From the NCBI GenBank assembly GCA_011799875.1, contig CM022299.1:339851307-339915306 (forward strand): DNA of 64,000 nucleotides. The letters are read 5' to 3'. The notes below the pieces were generated by a model. The model worked only from the letters and a program-made list of their open reading frames with translations, made no database searches and had not been told where the DNA came from. Positions 47,364 through 57,358 of this stretch are shown piece by piece. The position numbers and the translations under genes are program-made. The first letter of the stretch is position 1; each line of letters starts with the position of its first letter. The stretch comes from Thinopyrum elongatum. Its lineage: Eukaryota > Streptophyta > Magnoliopsida > Poales > Poaceae.

Positions 47364-48107
47364 CTAGAAATTTTGATCGGTGGAAGACTCCATGATATCC
47401 GCTCCAGCTTCGTCTTCATAATCATCATTACTACTATCGGGGTCGGAGTCGGTGTCGTCGATGATGATGTAGTCTTCAGAACGAATTTCCTCGGGTTCGT
47501 CGTCTTCTCCTCCTGGCACGGGGTCTCCCATGAATACTCCTAGCTTCCTTGTCAGGTCGTCATTCTTCTCCACTAGTATTGCGATTTCCTCTTCGTATCC
47601 ATCACGTGTAGACTTGAGTTCCTCTTCTAGCTCCATGTTCCTGGTCATCACCTTCTTCAGGTCTATCATGCTTGCACACATCTGGTTCTCCTGTCGATGA
47701 ATGTGCTGGTTTAACTCCTGGATGAAAGCTGCAATGGACCTGTCCCTCCTGGTGCTGATCATCTCCCATTGCTCATCTCGGCGTCCACATATCTGGTAGA
47801 TGGTGTCCTTAAGATCCTTGTGATACATTTCGCCGATGCGTCCCATGGCGATGTGGGCTGCCATGCTCTTTCCTAGACTCCAGGTTGGTGCATCAAAGGA
47901 AAACTCTATGGGCTCAGTAACTGGCGTGAATGTCCTTCCTGGAACTTGAACTCGAATCATCCAACGCTCCTCTTCTGGTACAGTGGCGGTGTAGGTCCCG
48001 GTGAAGCTTGGTATTCCGATGTTCAGGTACCTAGTGACTTCCTTCAAGTGTCATCCAAAAGGTGTGTCTTCATCCGGTTGTGCAAACTTGTTCCTTGAGT
48101 CCGCCAT
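47364..48107 (-). pseudogene. Extra ORF between primer site and gag in G2
   Basis: Starts ATG 48105-48107 (MADSRNKFAQPDEDTPFG), broken by TGA at 48051-48053, then open for 227 residues. Visible parts: a beta-rich start (TYTATVPEEERWMIRVQVPG), a middle helix region, a likely coiled coil (residues about 110-180, LKKVMTRNMELEEELKST and on), and a very acidic tail (EDDEPEE, DDTDSDPDSSNDDYEDE). It is a complete, non-gag frame on the same strand, 200 bases upstream of Gag. I do not recognise a family. Not found in T1. Confidence 0.65.
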
Positions 48108-48198
48108 CCTAGAGAGTAGAAGATGGAGAGAGTCAGAAATGAGTAGAGAAGAGTGACCTATGGCTTTTCTTAGTGGTCGTGTCCTACAGTCAGCGTGT

Positions 48199-48210
48199 GC
48201 TCTGATACCA
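48199..48210 (-). other. G2 primer-binding site (tRNA-iMet type)
   Basis: Plus strand gctctgatacca (TGGTATCAGAGC), 4 bases from the LTR edge at 48215, same spacing as in T1. Confidence 0.85.
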
Positions 48211-48214
48211 TCTT

Positions 48215-50913
48215 TGTAGCGACCCGACCGAATGGATCGAAGTCTCTGTGCATAAGTGTCATCCCTGGATCAGTAATGCTGACACACACAATACTCGAAT
48301 GATTTATACCAGAGTGCAATCACACACTTATTACATCGAATGTCTCAAAAGAGAACTTATTACAATAAATATGGCGTAAGGCCATCTAAATAAGATAACA
48401 GCGGAAGGCTTGGAAGATAAAGTGAGTCCATCAACTCCAACGGCATAACTGAGTGCATGACAACGACCTAGCGCACCTTACTCTTCGTCTGAAAAGTCTG
48501 CAACATGATATGTTGCAGCCCGAAACGGGTCAGCACATGGAATATGCTGGCAATATAACACAGTAGAGCAAGGAACAGAAAATTGCTATCACTACATGCA
48601 TATATGGCTGGTGGAAGGCTCTAGGGTTATATTGTTTTGCGAAAAGCAAATTTTTCCCTACAACAAAGGAATAAATTTTTATTTACTACTGAGTTTGTTG
48701 AAAACATTGAGAAGGTAAACCCCCTCTCAATCCCAATTAAAGGTAATCATTAAACCCAACAAATTAATTTAGAGTGGTGAGATCAAATCAATAATTCAAA
48801 TACCAGATACTCAAGATGTCCATAACCGGGGACACGGCTAACCATGATTAGTTTGTACACTCTGTAGAGGTTTGTGCACTTTTCCCCACAAGACTCGATC
48901 TCCTCCGTTGGATTTCTCGCACTACATGGTGTTTGAGAAACGGATGGCCGAGACACAGTCTTTCAGAAGCATTAACTCTAACCCTGGGTAGACAGTACCA
49001 ACCTACCTCCCCTACATCTGCTAGCCTACCACTGGAAGAGGTCATGCAACATACTCAACTATGCTAGAGCCCATAATAGCTTGTGGTTGCACACGGAAGT
49101 TTCTAGCATGAATAATCTTATGATCCCTTTGAGCCTGGGTGGCGAACCAAAAAGACAACACTGGTATATCCCCATGTGCCTGCAACCAATCCACCCAGAT
49201 GTGTGTTTAAGTAGCCACCTTAAGTTAACCATTAATTAACAATCTCACATCTGTCATGGATACACTCAAAACCCAATCCACGTCTACGAGCATAGCATGG
49301 CAATATAAGCATAACGTAGAAGTAACTCCCAAGGGTTTGATAATAAAGGGCAATAGGTTCTACCTCATCATCTACTTCCCAATACCCACAAGTTAATCAC
49401 ATCCTAATCATGCAGTGTTTGAGGATTGAAACTAATGCATAAAAACTGGGTATGAAAGAAGTATGATCAATGTGTTACTTGCCTTGCTGACGATCTGCAA
49501 ATCCTAGAGACTCGTAGTAGCACGCTTCGCACTCCGGGTACTCTATCGCAAACAAACAAGCATACCATAAGCACTCAACTAGAAGCACGGGTAAAACTCA
49601 AATAAGAGATCTAACCGGAAAGTTCAACTTAAGAACTCCGGTTTGCAAAAAGAATCAAATCAAACAAAGCAACGAAACTCAAACTGCAAAAGAAACAAGC
49701 TTCGATTACTAATCTGGACTAAAGTCAAATTTTACAGTAGCAAAAACTTGTTTAAGTTGATTAAACAGAAAGAGGGCTTCGAGACGAAACTCTAGGCGCT
49801 TGAATCGCCTGATTCCGATAAACGAGCAAAAAGATAAACTAAAACGAAAAATCGGATCAGAAATCGCGAACGAAAATAATCGCGAAAAACCCTGGAAAAA
49901 GAAAAACTAACGAACGGGCTAACTAACGAACGTTCGCTGTCTGTGACTAACGGGTGAAAACCGTTCGTTAAAACGAACGTACGAACGGGCGTTCGCTAAA
50001 TAACTAAATCGGAAGAAAAAACGGGATCTAGGGTTTCTAAAAAAAAACGATCGGTTTTTACCTAAACCAAAAAAAAACGGCGGCGACGAGATCCGACGGC
50101 GGCGGCTCCGGCGAGGCGAGGCGCCGAGGGGCGGCGGCGGGGTGCGGCGTGGCGGCGCTGCAGCGGCGGCGGCGGCAGGCGGCGGCTGGCAGCTGCGGCT
50201 GCTGCTGCTGCTGCGGCTCGGGGTGAGGCGAAGGCGGGGGTGGCGGCGGTATTTAAGGAGCTCGGAGGGGGGGGGCTCGGCTTGGGGAGGGGGCAAGCCG
50301 CGGCGGCGGGGGCGTCCCGGACTCCGGCGGAGTCCGGCTCGGGCATGGGGCGCGCGCGAGCGGAGGCGGCGGCGGTGCCGGGCCGGCTGGGCTTCGGCCC
50401 AGTTCGGTCCGCGGAGTTTTTTTTTAAATAATTCCGCGCAGAAAAACAAAGAAAAGAAATACTAAACGGACTCCAAAAATCCTGAAATAAATTTTCCCCG
50501 TCCTCTAAAAATCTACCGGACAAGGTGAACATTTATTTGGGACTCTAATGCAATTTTGAAAAATGCATATTTTTCTAATTCAAATAAAATAGCGATAAAA
50601 TCCAAATAAAATTATTTATTTGATTTTAACATTTTTCCTCCAATATTTCTTTTATTTTGGAGAAGTCATATTATCTCCTGTCATTTATTTTTAATATGAA
50701 ATATTTCGGAGAGAAAAATAAATAAAACCAAATTGATCCTCTTTTCAATATTTGAGAAAATTCAAATATGAAAATAAACGAAATCCCCAACTCTCTTCGT
50801 GGGTCCTTGAGTTGCTTAAGATTTCTAGGATCACAAACGAAATGCAAATAAAATATGATATGCATATGATGACCTATGTATAACATTCCAAATTGAAAAT
50901 TTGGGATGTTACA
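48215..50913 (-). repeat. G2 full-length 5' LTR
   Basis: 2699 bp, TGTAGCGACC to GATGTTACA. TATA-like ttaaata on the minus strand at 50250-50256, so U3 is about 660 bp, R/U5 about 2 kb. A GC-rich R region (50090-50420) and a CGAAC/GTTCG cluster (49913-50000) follow. The core ccataaccggggacacggct (48820) is shared with the T1 LTR (24363). Confidence 0.9.
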
Positions 50914-50918
50914 TCTTG

Positions 50919-52338
50919 TCACCGCGTTCATAGCGGAGAATTCCAGTGCACGCTTGAGAACCCCGCACGTGTTTTCTTTGACCACGCGTGGGCTCGAAGA
51001 GGTGCCAAATGTATCGTTGGTGAGCCTATTCCCGTGCAACCGCACAGTTTACCGCGCAAGCTTCCCGCCCGGCTAGTTTGGCCACGCGTCGGCTAGAAGA
51101 GGGGCAAATCATGGGCGTTTATTGGCAAAAAGCTTTGTAAAAATGAAGTGTGTGGAATGACTTCGGTCATAAGTTTACCCGTGGGTGATGAGGTCAAAGT
51201 TACACAGAAGGGTGATGATGGACACTCGAGTGCGATAATTAATTCTGCGCTCTATAGGGCACACGGTTGAAGAAACTAACTGTGTGCAATAATGTCGAAG
51301 ATCGCAGTCGAGTTAGCTATACAGATCATGTGTTATGAGATTGACAAGGTAAACACATTCGAGAATGGTTAATAAAATCTAAGTCCATTGCATATTAAGG
51401 TCAAAATAGTGCTACCAATATACGAGTCTCATACGTTGCCATTTCAACGATTGTACCACAAAAGCTCGAAATATTACAAGGTTCAAACTGCAGAGTTATA
51501 TGGCTCAAATTCAAAGATTAGAAGGTTCAAACTGATATTAGTAATGAAATTTAGCTCATCAGCTGCAAACGCCCGCGCTGATCCGCTGAACATGGATATA
51601 AGCGAGGTTCAAACTAATATTACCACTTGTAAGGCTGGCTTCGGAACCTCATCATTTTTGCAAAGGGATTAGCCACTGAGAAGTCATGTATGGGGTTGAC
51701 ACGATGACTTCCGATTACTCTGTCATCTGAAGTTCCAAAATGAAATTCAGCTTTTTTGGAGCCTTTTCCATTCTGCCGCAACCGCCAGCGCTAATCAACA
51801 AACTATTCATTTTTGCGAAATAAATGTAGGGCAAACCTCATTACCTTCAGCACCCTTGCTCTGACAACAAAGAACCTGGCGAATATAATCTCTGTAAGGT
51901 CCCTCGATAGGAGTTCAAAGTAATTTCTGAGAGATGCAGATCTAGGCATTCGATGTGATTGTTATATTGTATCACATTATCCACCACCAGGCCTAATCTT
52001 ATCTATAAAATAAGAAAACGTGTTATTGCCTACATGCAATTTTGAACACTACTACATGCTATTTGGTTTGCAGGATTTGTAAAATGCACTAACGTGCCAT
52101 CTTCGATCTGACATGATTAACATGGGCATTTGATTACAATCTAGAAAAATGTAGCCTTCTTCACAAGAGGTTGGAGTGGATGAAAAGTTCCCTAAGAAAA
52201 CTTGTACAGATGAATCCAAAGGAGAAATGCTTATGGATTGTAACCATATGGATCAAGCAACCAATATGGACGCGGGGGGGGGGGGGGGGGCGGGGGGGGG
52301 GGGGGGGGGGACATGTACTGAAATCCTCCAAAAATCCT
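50919..52338. other. CACTA-A internal stretch without supported genes
   Basis: Begins where the exonuclease-side sequence was split by G2. From 51120 to 51360, motifs gtgtgtggaatgac, gggcacacggttga and actgtgtgcaataatg resemble CACTA subterminal repeats. Two diverged copies of gaccacgcgtgggctcgaaga occur near 50980 and 51080. A very long G run lies at 52274-52310. Confidence 0.5.
52274..52310 (+). repeat. Long homopolymer G tract (G17-C-G19)
   Basis: Positions 52274-52290 are 17 G, 52291 is C, 52292-52310 are 19 G. Such a run can form G-quadruplexes and is error-prone in sequencing, so its length is uncertain. Confidence 0.9.
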
Positions 52339-52412
52339 TCAGAAATCGTAGTACATTGTCATTGTAAACTTGGGAAAAGGTGTCAAAAATTGAACTCCCT
52401 TATGGTTAACAT

Positions 52413-53489
52413 TTAACAGGAAAGGAACATCACCTTGATATATAGCTTCTCCAGGCACAGAAAGCATCTCAGGAAACTGGCAACTTGGTCCAGGTTGGGG
52501 CCGATAGATTCTAGTGCCAAGACCTTCACTATGCGCGGTTTCGGGGTCAAGCTTGTCGGAATCATTTTCTGGATGACAGACGAACATAGATCTTCAAAAT
52601 TAGAAATAATGTTAATTTCTAGAAGGAGAGGTAGAAGGCGGCTATTGTACCTGAACGGGTGGGGATCCAATAACAAGTTCGGAGTATTTGTTAGACGAGT
52701 AGCCCACCACTGTCAATTACAGCGCAGAAATGACATTGATTCTTGTTGGACCTTCTTGATCAACTATAAGTAATCTCTTAAGTGAAGGTGTGTCCTCAAT
52801 GACCATACCGTGGTACACATTTTGTGATGTCTTCTTGCAGCACCAGCAACACACATAAATATTCTGGAGAGTCATGGAGGTGATGTGGAAGCTACTCAAC
52901 CCATTGATCGCCTGAAGACGAAGGTACTCGAGTGCAGTACAGCCATGGAGCAGGCGCTCCATGTCACCGTTTGAGAAGCAAACGGCAACGAGCTTGCGGT
53001 GCTTCAGTCGTGGTAGAATAAGAGCGGGCGCGTCATTAAGGGGGGGGGGAATGGTAGTTCATGAACTTGGCGATGCGCAGCGTGGGCGCGAGGCGGAGCG
53101 CAGACGTTGGCAGCGAGCTGATCTAGGGTGGGGGGTCGGAACCACTCATCAAGCTTGGCTCTGTCCTTGCTGTTGGAATGGAACTTGCCCATGCTAAGGC
53201 CTCTGGTTGGGCCATGGTGACTGCCGAGGATCTAGGAGAACGCATCCAAGCTTTTGCAATAGCCATGGCAGAGCTCGTGGGTGTCGATGAGGTCGAGAGG
53301 GGTGGAGTGCCATAGGGGGCGCCACCGCCGTGAAAGGACGGTTGTCCATGCCCCATATTTGATTGAGAGGAGGGAGATGATGACTATCAACATATCATCG
53401 GGGAGGCTGCTGATGAAGTCTAGGCCTGCTGGAGTCACTTGCGGTTCTTGCTCGACCCGCCTCCGCTTGTTGGCAGCCCCGTTCTCCAC
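52413..53489 (-). pseudogene. F-box/LRR (FBD-type) protein gene copy, broken
   Basis: Starts ATG 53487-53489. After KRRRVEQEP an F-box follows: [20 protein letters not shown], then [15 protein letters not shown] (residues about 22-60). TAG at 53232-53234 interrupts. The frame continues ILGSHHGPTRGLSMGKFH and is shifted at a nine-G run near 53040-53050. LRR-like sequence follows (MERLLHGCTALEYLRLQ, TPSLKRLLIVD). A further part (RIVKVLALESIGPNLDQV, FLRCFLCLEKLYIK) resembles the linker before an FBD domain and ends at a possible donor. F-box proteins select substrates for SCF ubiquitin ligases. Three independent lesions make it a pseudogene. Confidence 0.65.
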
Positions 53490-53707
53490 CTCCGGAGTCT
53501 CCTCTTCAGCGGCGCTTTCTGATAGAAGTGGGAGTACAAGGAATATTTAGTTAAAATAGGGCAATAGAAAAGTGTATTGGTAACTAGAAGTTATTAGGTA
53601 GGAATAGAGTAAGAAAATGGAATAACAATTGGTTGCTTAAATACTACACAATTCCTTTGATATTGCTAGGTAAGTCAACATGAAGATACTTGAAAAGAAC
53701 ACTTACT

Positions 53708-54403
53708 TCAAACAAAGTCTGGACGGATGATATCATCGGGGAAGTTAGCATATATCTCATGACCATGCTCTTTTATGTGCAGTGCAATTTTAGTGCCAAC
53801 TTTCAGTACATAAAACTTAGATATTTCTGTCCAAAGACCCGTGGCAAAATAGGAGTGACCACATTCATCAAGTCTTACAGAAGCAACGATTGTAAATCCA
53901 TGGTTTGTGTTCAGTATGACATCCCTGCAGTCTTGATTTATGTAAAGGGCAAGATTGTGTACTACAGATTCTGTTGCATAGCAAGGGATGCGCTGCAGAA
54001 AATGGTAGGATTGTTAAAGAATATGGTAACATGCAAATATGGGTGAAATTGAAAGAACTGTACAGTAGTTGAAATCAAAGGACAAAAATCTATAATTAAA
54101 CAGATAGGGTAACCATGATGTCATGGAAATATGAGAGTAATCGAAAGAACAATACAACATTAATTTGCCTAATATAGAAAGAAGAGGAAAAAAGTCCCCT
54201 TTGATGTATATGCTGCATGTGGCACCTTTTATCCAAATGTAGCAATATATAGTATATGTTTAGGAAAGTAGGCCATGCCAACCGATTTAGGGTGAGATTG
54301 AACATACCACGCGCATCCTCAAGTCATCTGGTACGGTGAGATGGAACTCCGTGGATGTCTGGCCGAGGCCGCAAAGTCCTGATGTGTCCGCGCACTGTAT
54401 ACT
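53708..54403 (-). pseudogene. Two-exon gene fragment, possibly B3-like
   Basis: Exon 54403-54308 (32 codons, TEFHLTVPDDLRMRV at its end) has acceptor tcatag and donor gtatgt. Exon 53992-53708 (95 codons with stop) has acceptor ttctgcag. The join is in phase, giving RMRVRIPCYATESVV, then NTNHGFTIVASVRLDECGHS and FATGLWTEISKFYVLKVGTK. The last part resembles the strand-rich C-terminal half of a plant B3 domain (G-W/L-W-T-x-F...L..G). No stops lie in 126 codons. The 5' end is unclear. One candidate first exon starts at ATG 54746-54748 (MHVAAARMSANPAAFRHF), but I cannot place its donor. Function unassigned. Confidence 0.5.
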
Positions 54404-55039
54404 CTATGAATGAAAGAAAACCCTCAAATCAGCTCGAATAAAAATGAATTCACGGCGATTTCGGCCGGGTGATTATAGGAGGCAGATGAACTAGGATAAG
54501 AGATGAGATAATATCTCATTAAATTAGTTACCTTGTGATTTCAGCCGGGTGATTAAAGGAGGCAGATGAACTGGGATAAGAGATAATATCTCATGAGAAA
54601 AAAACCCTCAATACGGCGGATTCCCCAATCGGGCGGAGATGGGTCGACCGCGAGCAGCGTCGAGAAAGTCGATGGTGATAGGCGGCAGCAAGCGGAAGTG
54701 GCGAAATGCGGCGGGGTTTGCCGACATCCTGGCGGCGGCGACATGCATTGAGCTAAGTGGTTGCCGCGGCGATAGGCGGTGCCATGCAGAGTCGCGGAGG
54801 AGCTTGTGTAGGTGTGAATGGGGACCGGAGGGGGTGGCGGGCGGGTGAGGGTTTTTGTGACATGGGGATGGTGAGGGTTTTCTTTTTTCTTTTTTGAATT
54901 GGGTGGTGAGGGTTTACTGTCCCACAAAGAGTTCGGAGGCAACGGTTTGCTAGAGCCAACCATATGTGATTGACGTAACAGGGAAAATGAAAGTCATTGC
55001 ACACAGTTCCAATTTTGGGAACCGTGTGTGATTGACCTA
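54404..55039. other. Upstream of the B3-like fragment; mixed sequence
   Basis: Contains a direct duplication: ttagccgggtgatta(t/a)a-ggaggcagatgaact-type sequence at about 54462-54500 and 54540-54578, each followed by gataatatctcat. A GC-rich stretch (54640-54840) may hold a first exon. Near 54990-55035 the phrases attgcacacagttcc and accgtgtgtgattgacc are CACTA-like. Confidence 0.45.
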
Positions 55040-55273
55040 CTACCTCTGTCCTGGTTTATTAGTCCCCTTTGTAATTTGTGCCAAATTTTGACCAAAGATT
55101 TAACTAACAAATGTTTATGCATGTCACTAAAAATTATATCATTGAACACTATGTTCAAATACGCATCCAATGATATAATTTTTGCTGACCTGCACTAACA
55201 TTTTGTCAGTTAAATCTTTGGTCAAAATTTAACACAAATTACAAAGGGGACCAATAAACTAGGATGGGGATAG
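55040..55273. mobile_element. Stowaway-like (Tc1/Mariner-type) MITE
   Basis: 234 bp with long inverted repeats. The left end reads CTACCTCTGTCCTGGTTTAT, the right end in reverse complement CTATCCCCATCCTAGTTTAT. Pairing continues inward for about 100 bases with few mismatches (for example ccaaagatttaac). TA precedes the left end (55038-55039), but the right flank is at, so one copy of the TA duplication has mutated. No coding capacity. Confidence 0.8.
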
Positions 55274-55766
55274 ATTCCATCAACCGAACTAATTGCATCC
55301 ATATCCCACATTTAGACATAAGTAAACATAGATTAAACATACTCAGACATAGATAATAAGCGTACACAAGCATAGTTCAACCATAAGTACATAGTTCAAC
55401 CGTCATTAAGCATACTCAAGCGCATTTATAATTAAGACACTACATAGCCATACATAGTTCAATCCCACATCTCATCTCATCTACTGGCACGATCCTGAAG
55501 CTTCTCCAGGTACTCGGCGTACGCGGCGTGCGCCACCCTGCGAGAATACTTCTACTTGAAGGAGCCAACGGCTCGTCCTCTTGCATGCGCCATAACACTT
55601 TGATACGCGTGATGAAGCTTTTGGTTGCGAAATGGGCATCAATAGCCCCAGTTTCAGGACCTAATATGCCTGTTATGCATTCCCGCATAAAGCTCCCTGA
55701 GGATTTGCCTCTTGTACCTCCTCTGGCCATCTTCATCCTCGCTGTCGACATCGTCAGATAGCACCT
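55274..55766 (-). pseudogene. 3' end of an unidentified minus-strand gene
   Basis: The first 170 bases (55274-55440) repeat catagttcaaccata/aagcatactcaagc-type phrases and look like a 3' untranslated region. The next stretch is open on the minus strand. One frame ends RRVAHAAYAEYLEKLQDRAS before a TGA. Another stays open for 112 codons from 55778, but starts in the S3 LTR. An acidic DDVDSEDED segment is readable near 55740-55760. S3 inserts at 55767 and removes the rest. I do not recognise the family or a certain frame. Confidence 0.35.
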
Positions 55767-57266
55767 TGATACATCCATTTTGCTTCATGTTTTCCTACTG
55801 TTATTTATAATGTTTTTAGGCATAATAATACTTTTTGGAGTATTTCTAATGCCTTTTCTCTCATAATATGCAAGGTTTACACAAAGAGGGAGAATACCGA
55901 CAGCTGGAATTCTGGACCTGAAAAAGCTACGTCAGAGTTACCTATTCTGCACATCTCCAAATGAGCTGAAAATTTACGGAGAATTGTTTTGCAATATATG
56001 AAGAATATTGGAGCAAATAACTACCAGAGGGGGCCCACTAGGTGGGCACAATCCACCTGGGCGCCCTAGGGAGCCCAGGCGCGCCCTGGGGGGTTGTGCC
56101 CTCCTCGGCCCACCTCTGGTGCCCCTCTTCTGCCACCTAGAAAAATAAGGAGAGGATTTTCGGGATGAAGCGCCGCCGTTTCGAGGCGGAACTTGGGCAG
56201 GAGCACTTTTGCCCTCCGGCGGAGCGATTCCGTCGGGGGAACTTCCCTCCCGGAGGGGGAAATCATCGTCATCGTCATCACCAACAACTCTCCCATCTTT
56301 GGGAGGGCCATCTCCATCAACATCTTCAACATCACCATCTCCTCTCAAACCCTAGTTCATCTCTTGTGTTCAATCTTTGTACCGGAACCTTAGATTGGTG
56401 CTTGTGGGTGACTAGTAGTGTTGATTACATCTTGTAGTTGATTAATATATGGTTTATTTGGGAAGATTATATTTTCAGATCCATTATGCTATTTAATACC
56501 CCTATAATCTTGAGCATGATTATTATTTGTGAGTAGTTACTTTTGTTCTGGAGGTCATGGGAGAAATCATGTCGCAAGTAATCATGTGAACTTGATATGT
56601 GTTCGATATTTTGATGATATGTATGTTGTGATTCCCTTAGTGGTGCCATGTGAACGTCGACTACATGGCACTTCACCATATTTAGGCCTAAGGGAATGCA
56701 TTGTGGAGTATTTATTAGATGATGGGTTGCTAGAGTGACAGAAGCTTAAACCCTAGTTTATGTGCTACTTCGTAAGGGACCTATTTGGATCCAAAAGTTT
56801 AATGCTATGGTTAGATTTTATCTTAATACTTTTCTCGTAGTTGCGGATGCTTGCGATGGGGTTAATCATAAGTAGGGTTTTTTTTCAAGTAAGAACATCA
56901 CCTAAGCACCGGTCCACCCACATATCAAAATATCAAAGTAGCAAACACGAATCAAACCAACATGATGAAAGTGATATGATGAAATTCCCGTGCACCCTCA
57001 AGAACGCTTTGCTTATCATAACAGACCGTTTTGGACTGTCCTTTGCCACAAAAGGATTGGGCTACCTTGCTGCACTTTATTTACCGTTACCGTTACTTGC
57101 TCATTACAAATTATCTTGCTATCAAACTATCTGTTACCGACTATTTCAGTGCTTGCAGAAAATACCTTACTGAGAACCACTTGTCATTTCCTTCTGCTCC
57201 TCGTTGGGTTCGACACTCTTACTTATCGAAAGGACTATGATTGATACCTACACTTGTGGGTCATCA
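55767..57266 (+). repeat. S3 5' LTR
   Basis: 1500 bp from TGATACATCC to gtgggtcatca. Contains the conserved hairpin at 56044-56101 and aligns to the S1 LTR throughout. Confidence 0.85.
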
Positions 57267-57277
57267 AGTCTCTTTTC

Positions 57278-57294
57278 TGGCATCGTTACCGGGG
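57278..57294 (+). other. S3 primer-binding site, mutated tRNA-Asp type
   Basis: tggcatcgttaccgggg, two changes from the tRNA-Asp complement, each a C-to-T or G-to-A type transition, as expected for decay of methylated cytosines. Confidence 0.6.
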
Positions 57295-57358
57295 AGTGAA
57301 GCGCTCTTGGTAAGGAAAAATTATTACTAAGCGCTGAAATTTATTGTTACTTGTTACT

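Larger units (their letters stand above)
41525..50913 (-). mobile_element. G2: rearranged chromovirus-like Gypsy retrotransposon
   Basis: Flanked by a perfect 5-bp duplication tcttg (41520-41524 and 50914-50918). Ends are TGTAGCGACC...GGGATGTTACA as in T1. In the element's direction (right to left): a full 5' LTR (50913-48215), tRNA-iMet primer site, an extra ORF, gag, an inserted R-U5 LTR segment (46227-45195), a second partial gag, protease-RT-RNase H without integrase, and an LTR fragment lacking U3 and R (42892-41525). The internal junctions show short shared bases. Confidence 0.9.
39799..55766. mobile_element. CACTA-like DNA transposon with captured gene pieces (CACTA-A)
   Basis: The left end is exact: CACTACTGCAGGATGC begins right after tta in the S1 LTR, where the uninterrupted LTR reads gttataag. 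Subterminal 84-bp repeats follow. Interior gene pieces: exonuclease-like, F-box/LRR-like, B3-like, and an unidentified tail. G2 and S3 are inserted in it. The right end is not in the window. It should be followed by tta and then taagtaatc. I see no transposase. Treating 50919-55766 as the same element is inference from continuity. Confidence 0.65.

Noticed and set aside
47364..48107. Extra G2 ORF as a virus-like movement or envelope protein
   Set aside because: No signal peptide, membrane helix or movement-protein motif can be seen. Left as unknown.
54553..54963. 136-codon minus-strand frame ahead of the B3-like fragment
   Set aside because: Composition is proline/serine/threonine-rich low complexity from a GC-rich promoter-like stretch. 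A shorter frame from 54748 looks more plausible, but its splice donor could not be placed.
55440..55778. 112-codon minus-strand frame starting at 55778
   Set aside because: Its first codons lie in the S3 LTR, and another frame in the same place gives a more protein-like C-terminus. I kept only a low-confidence gene tail.
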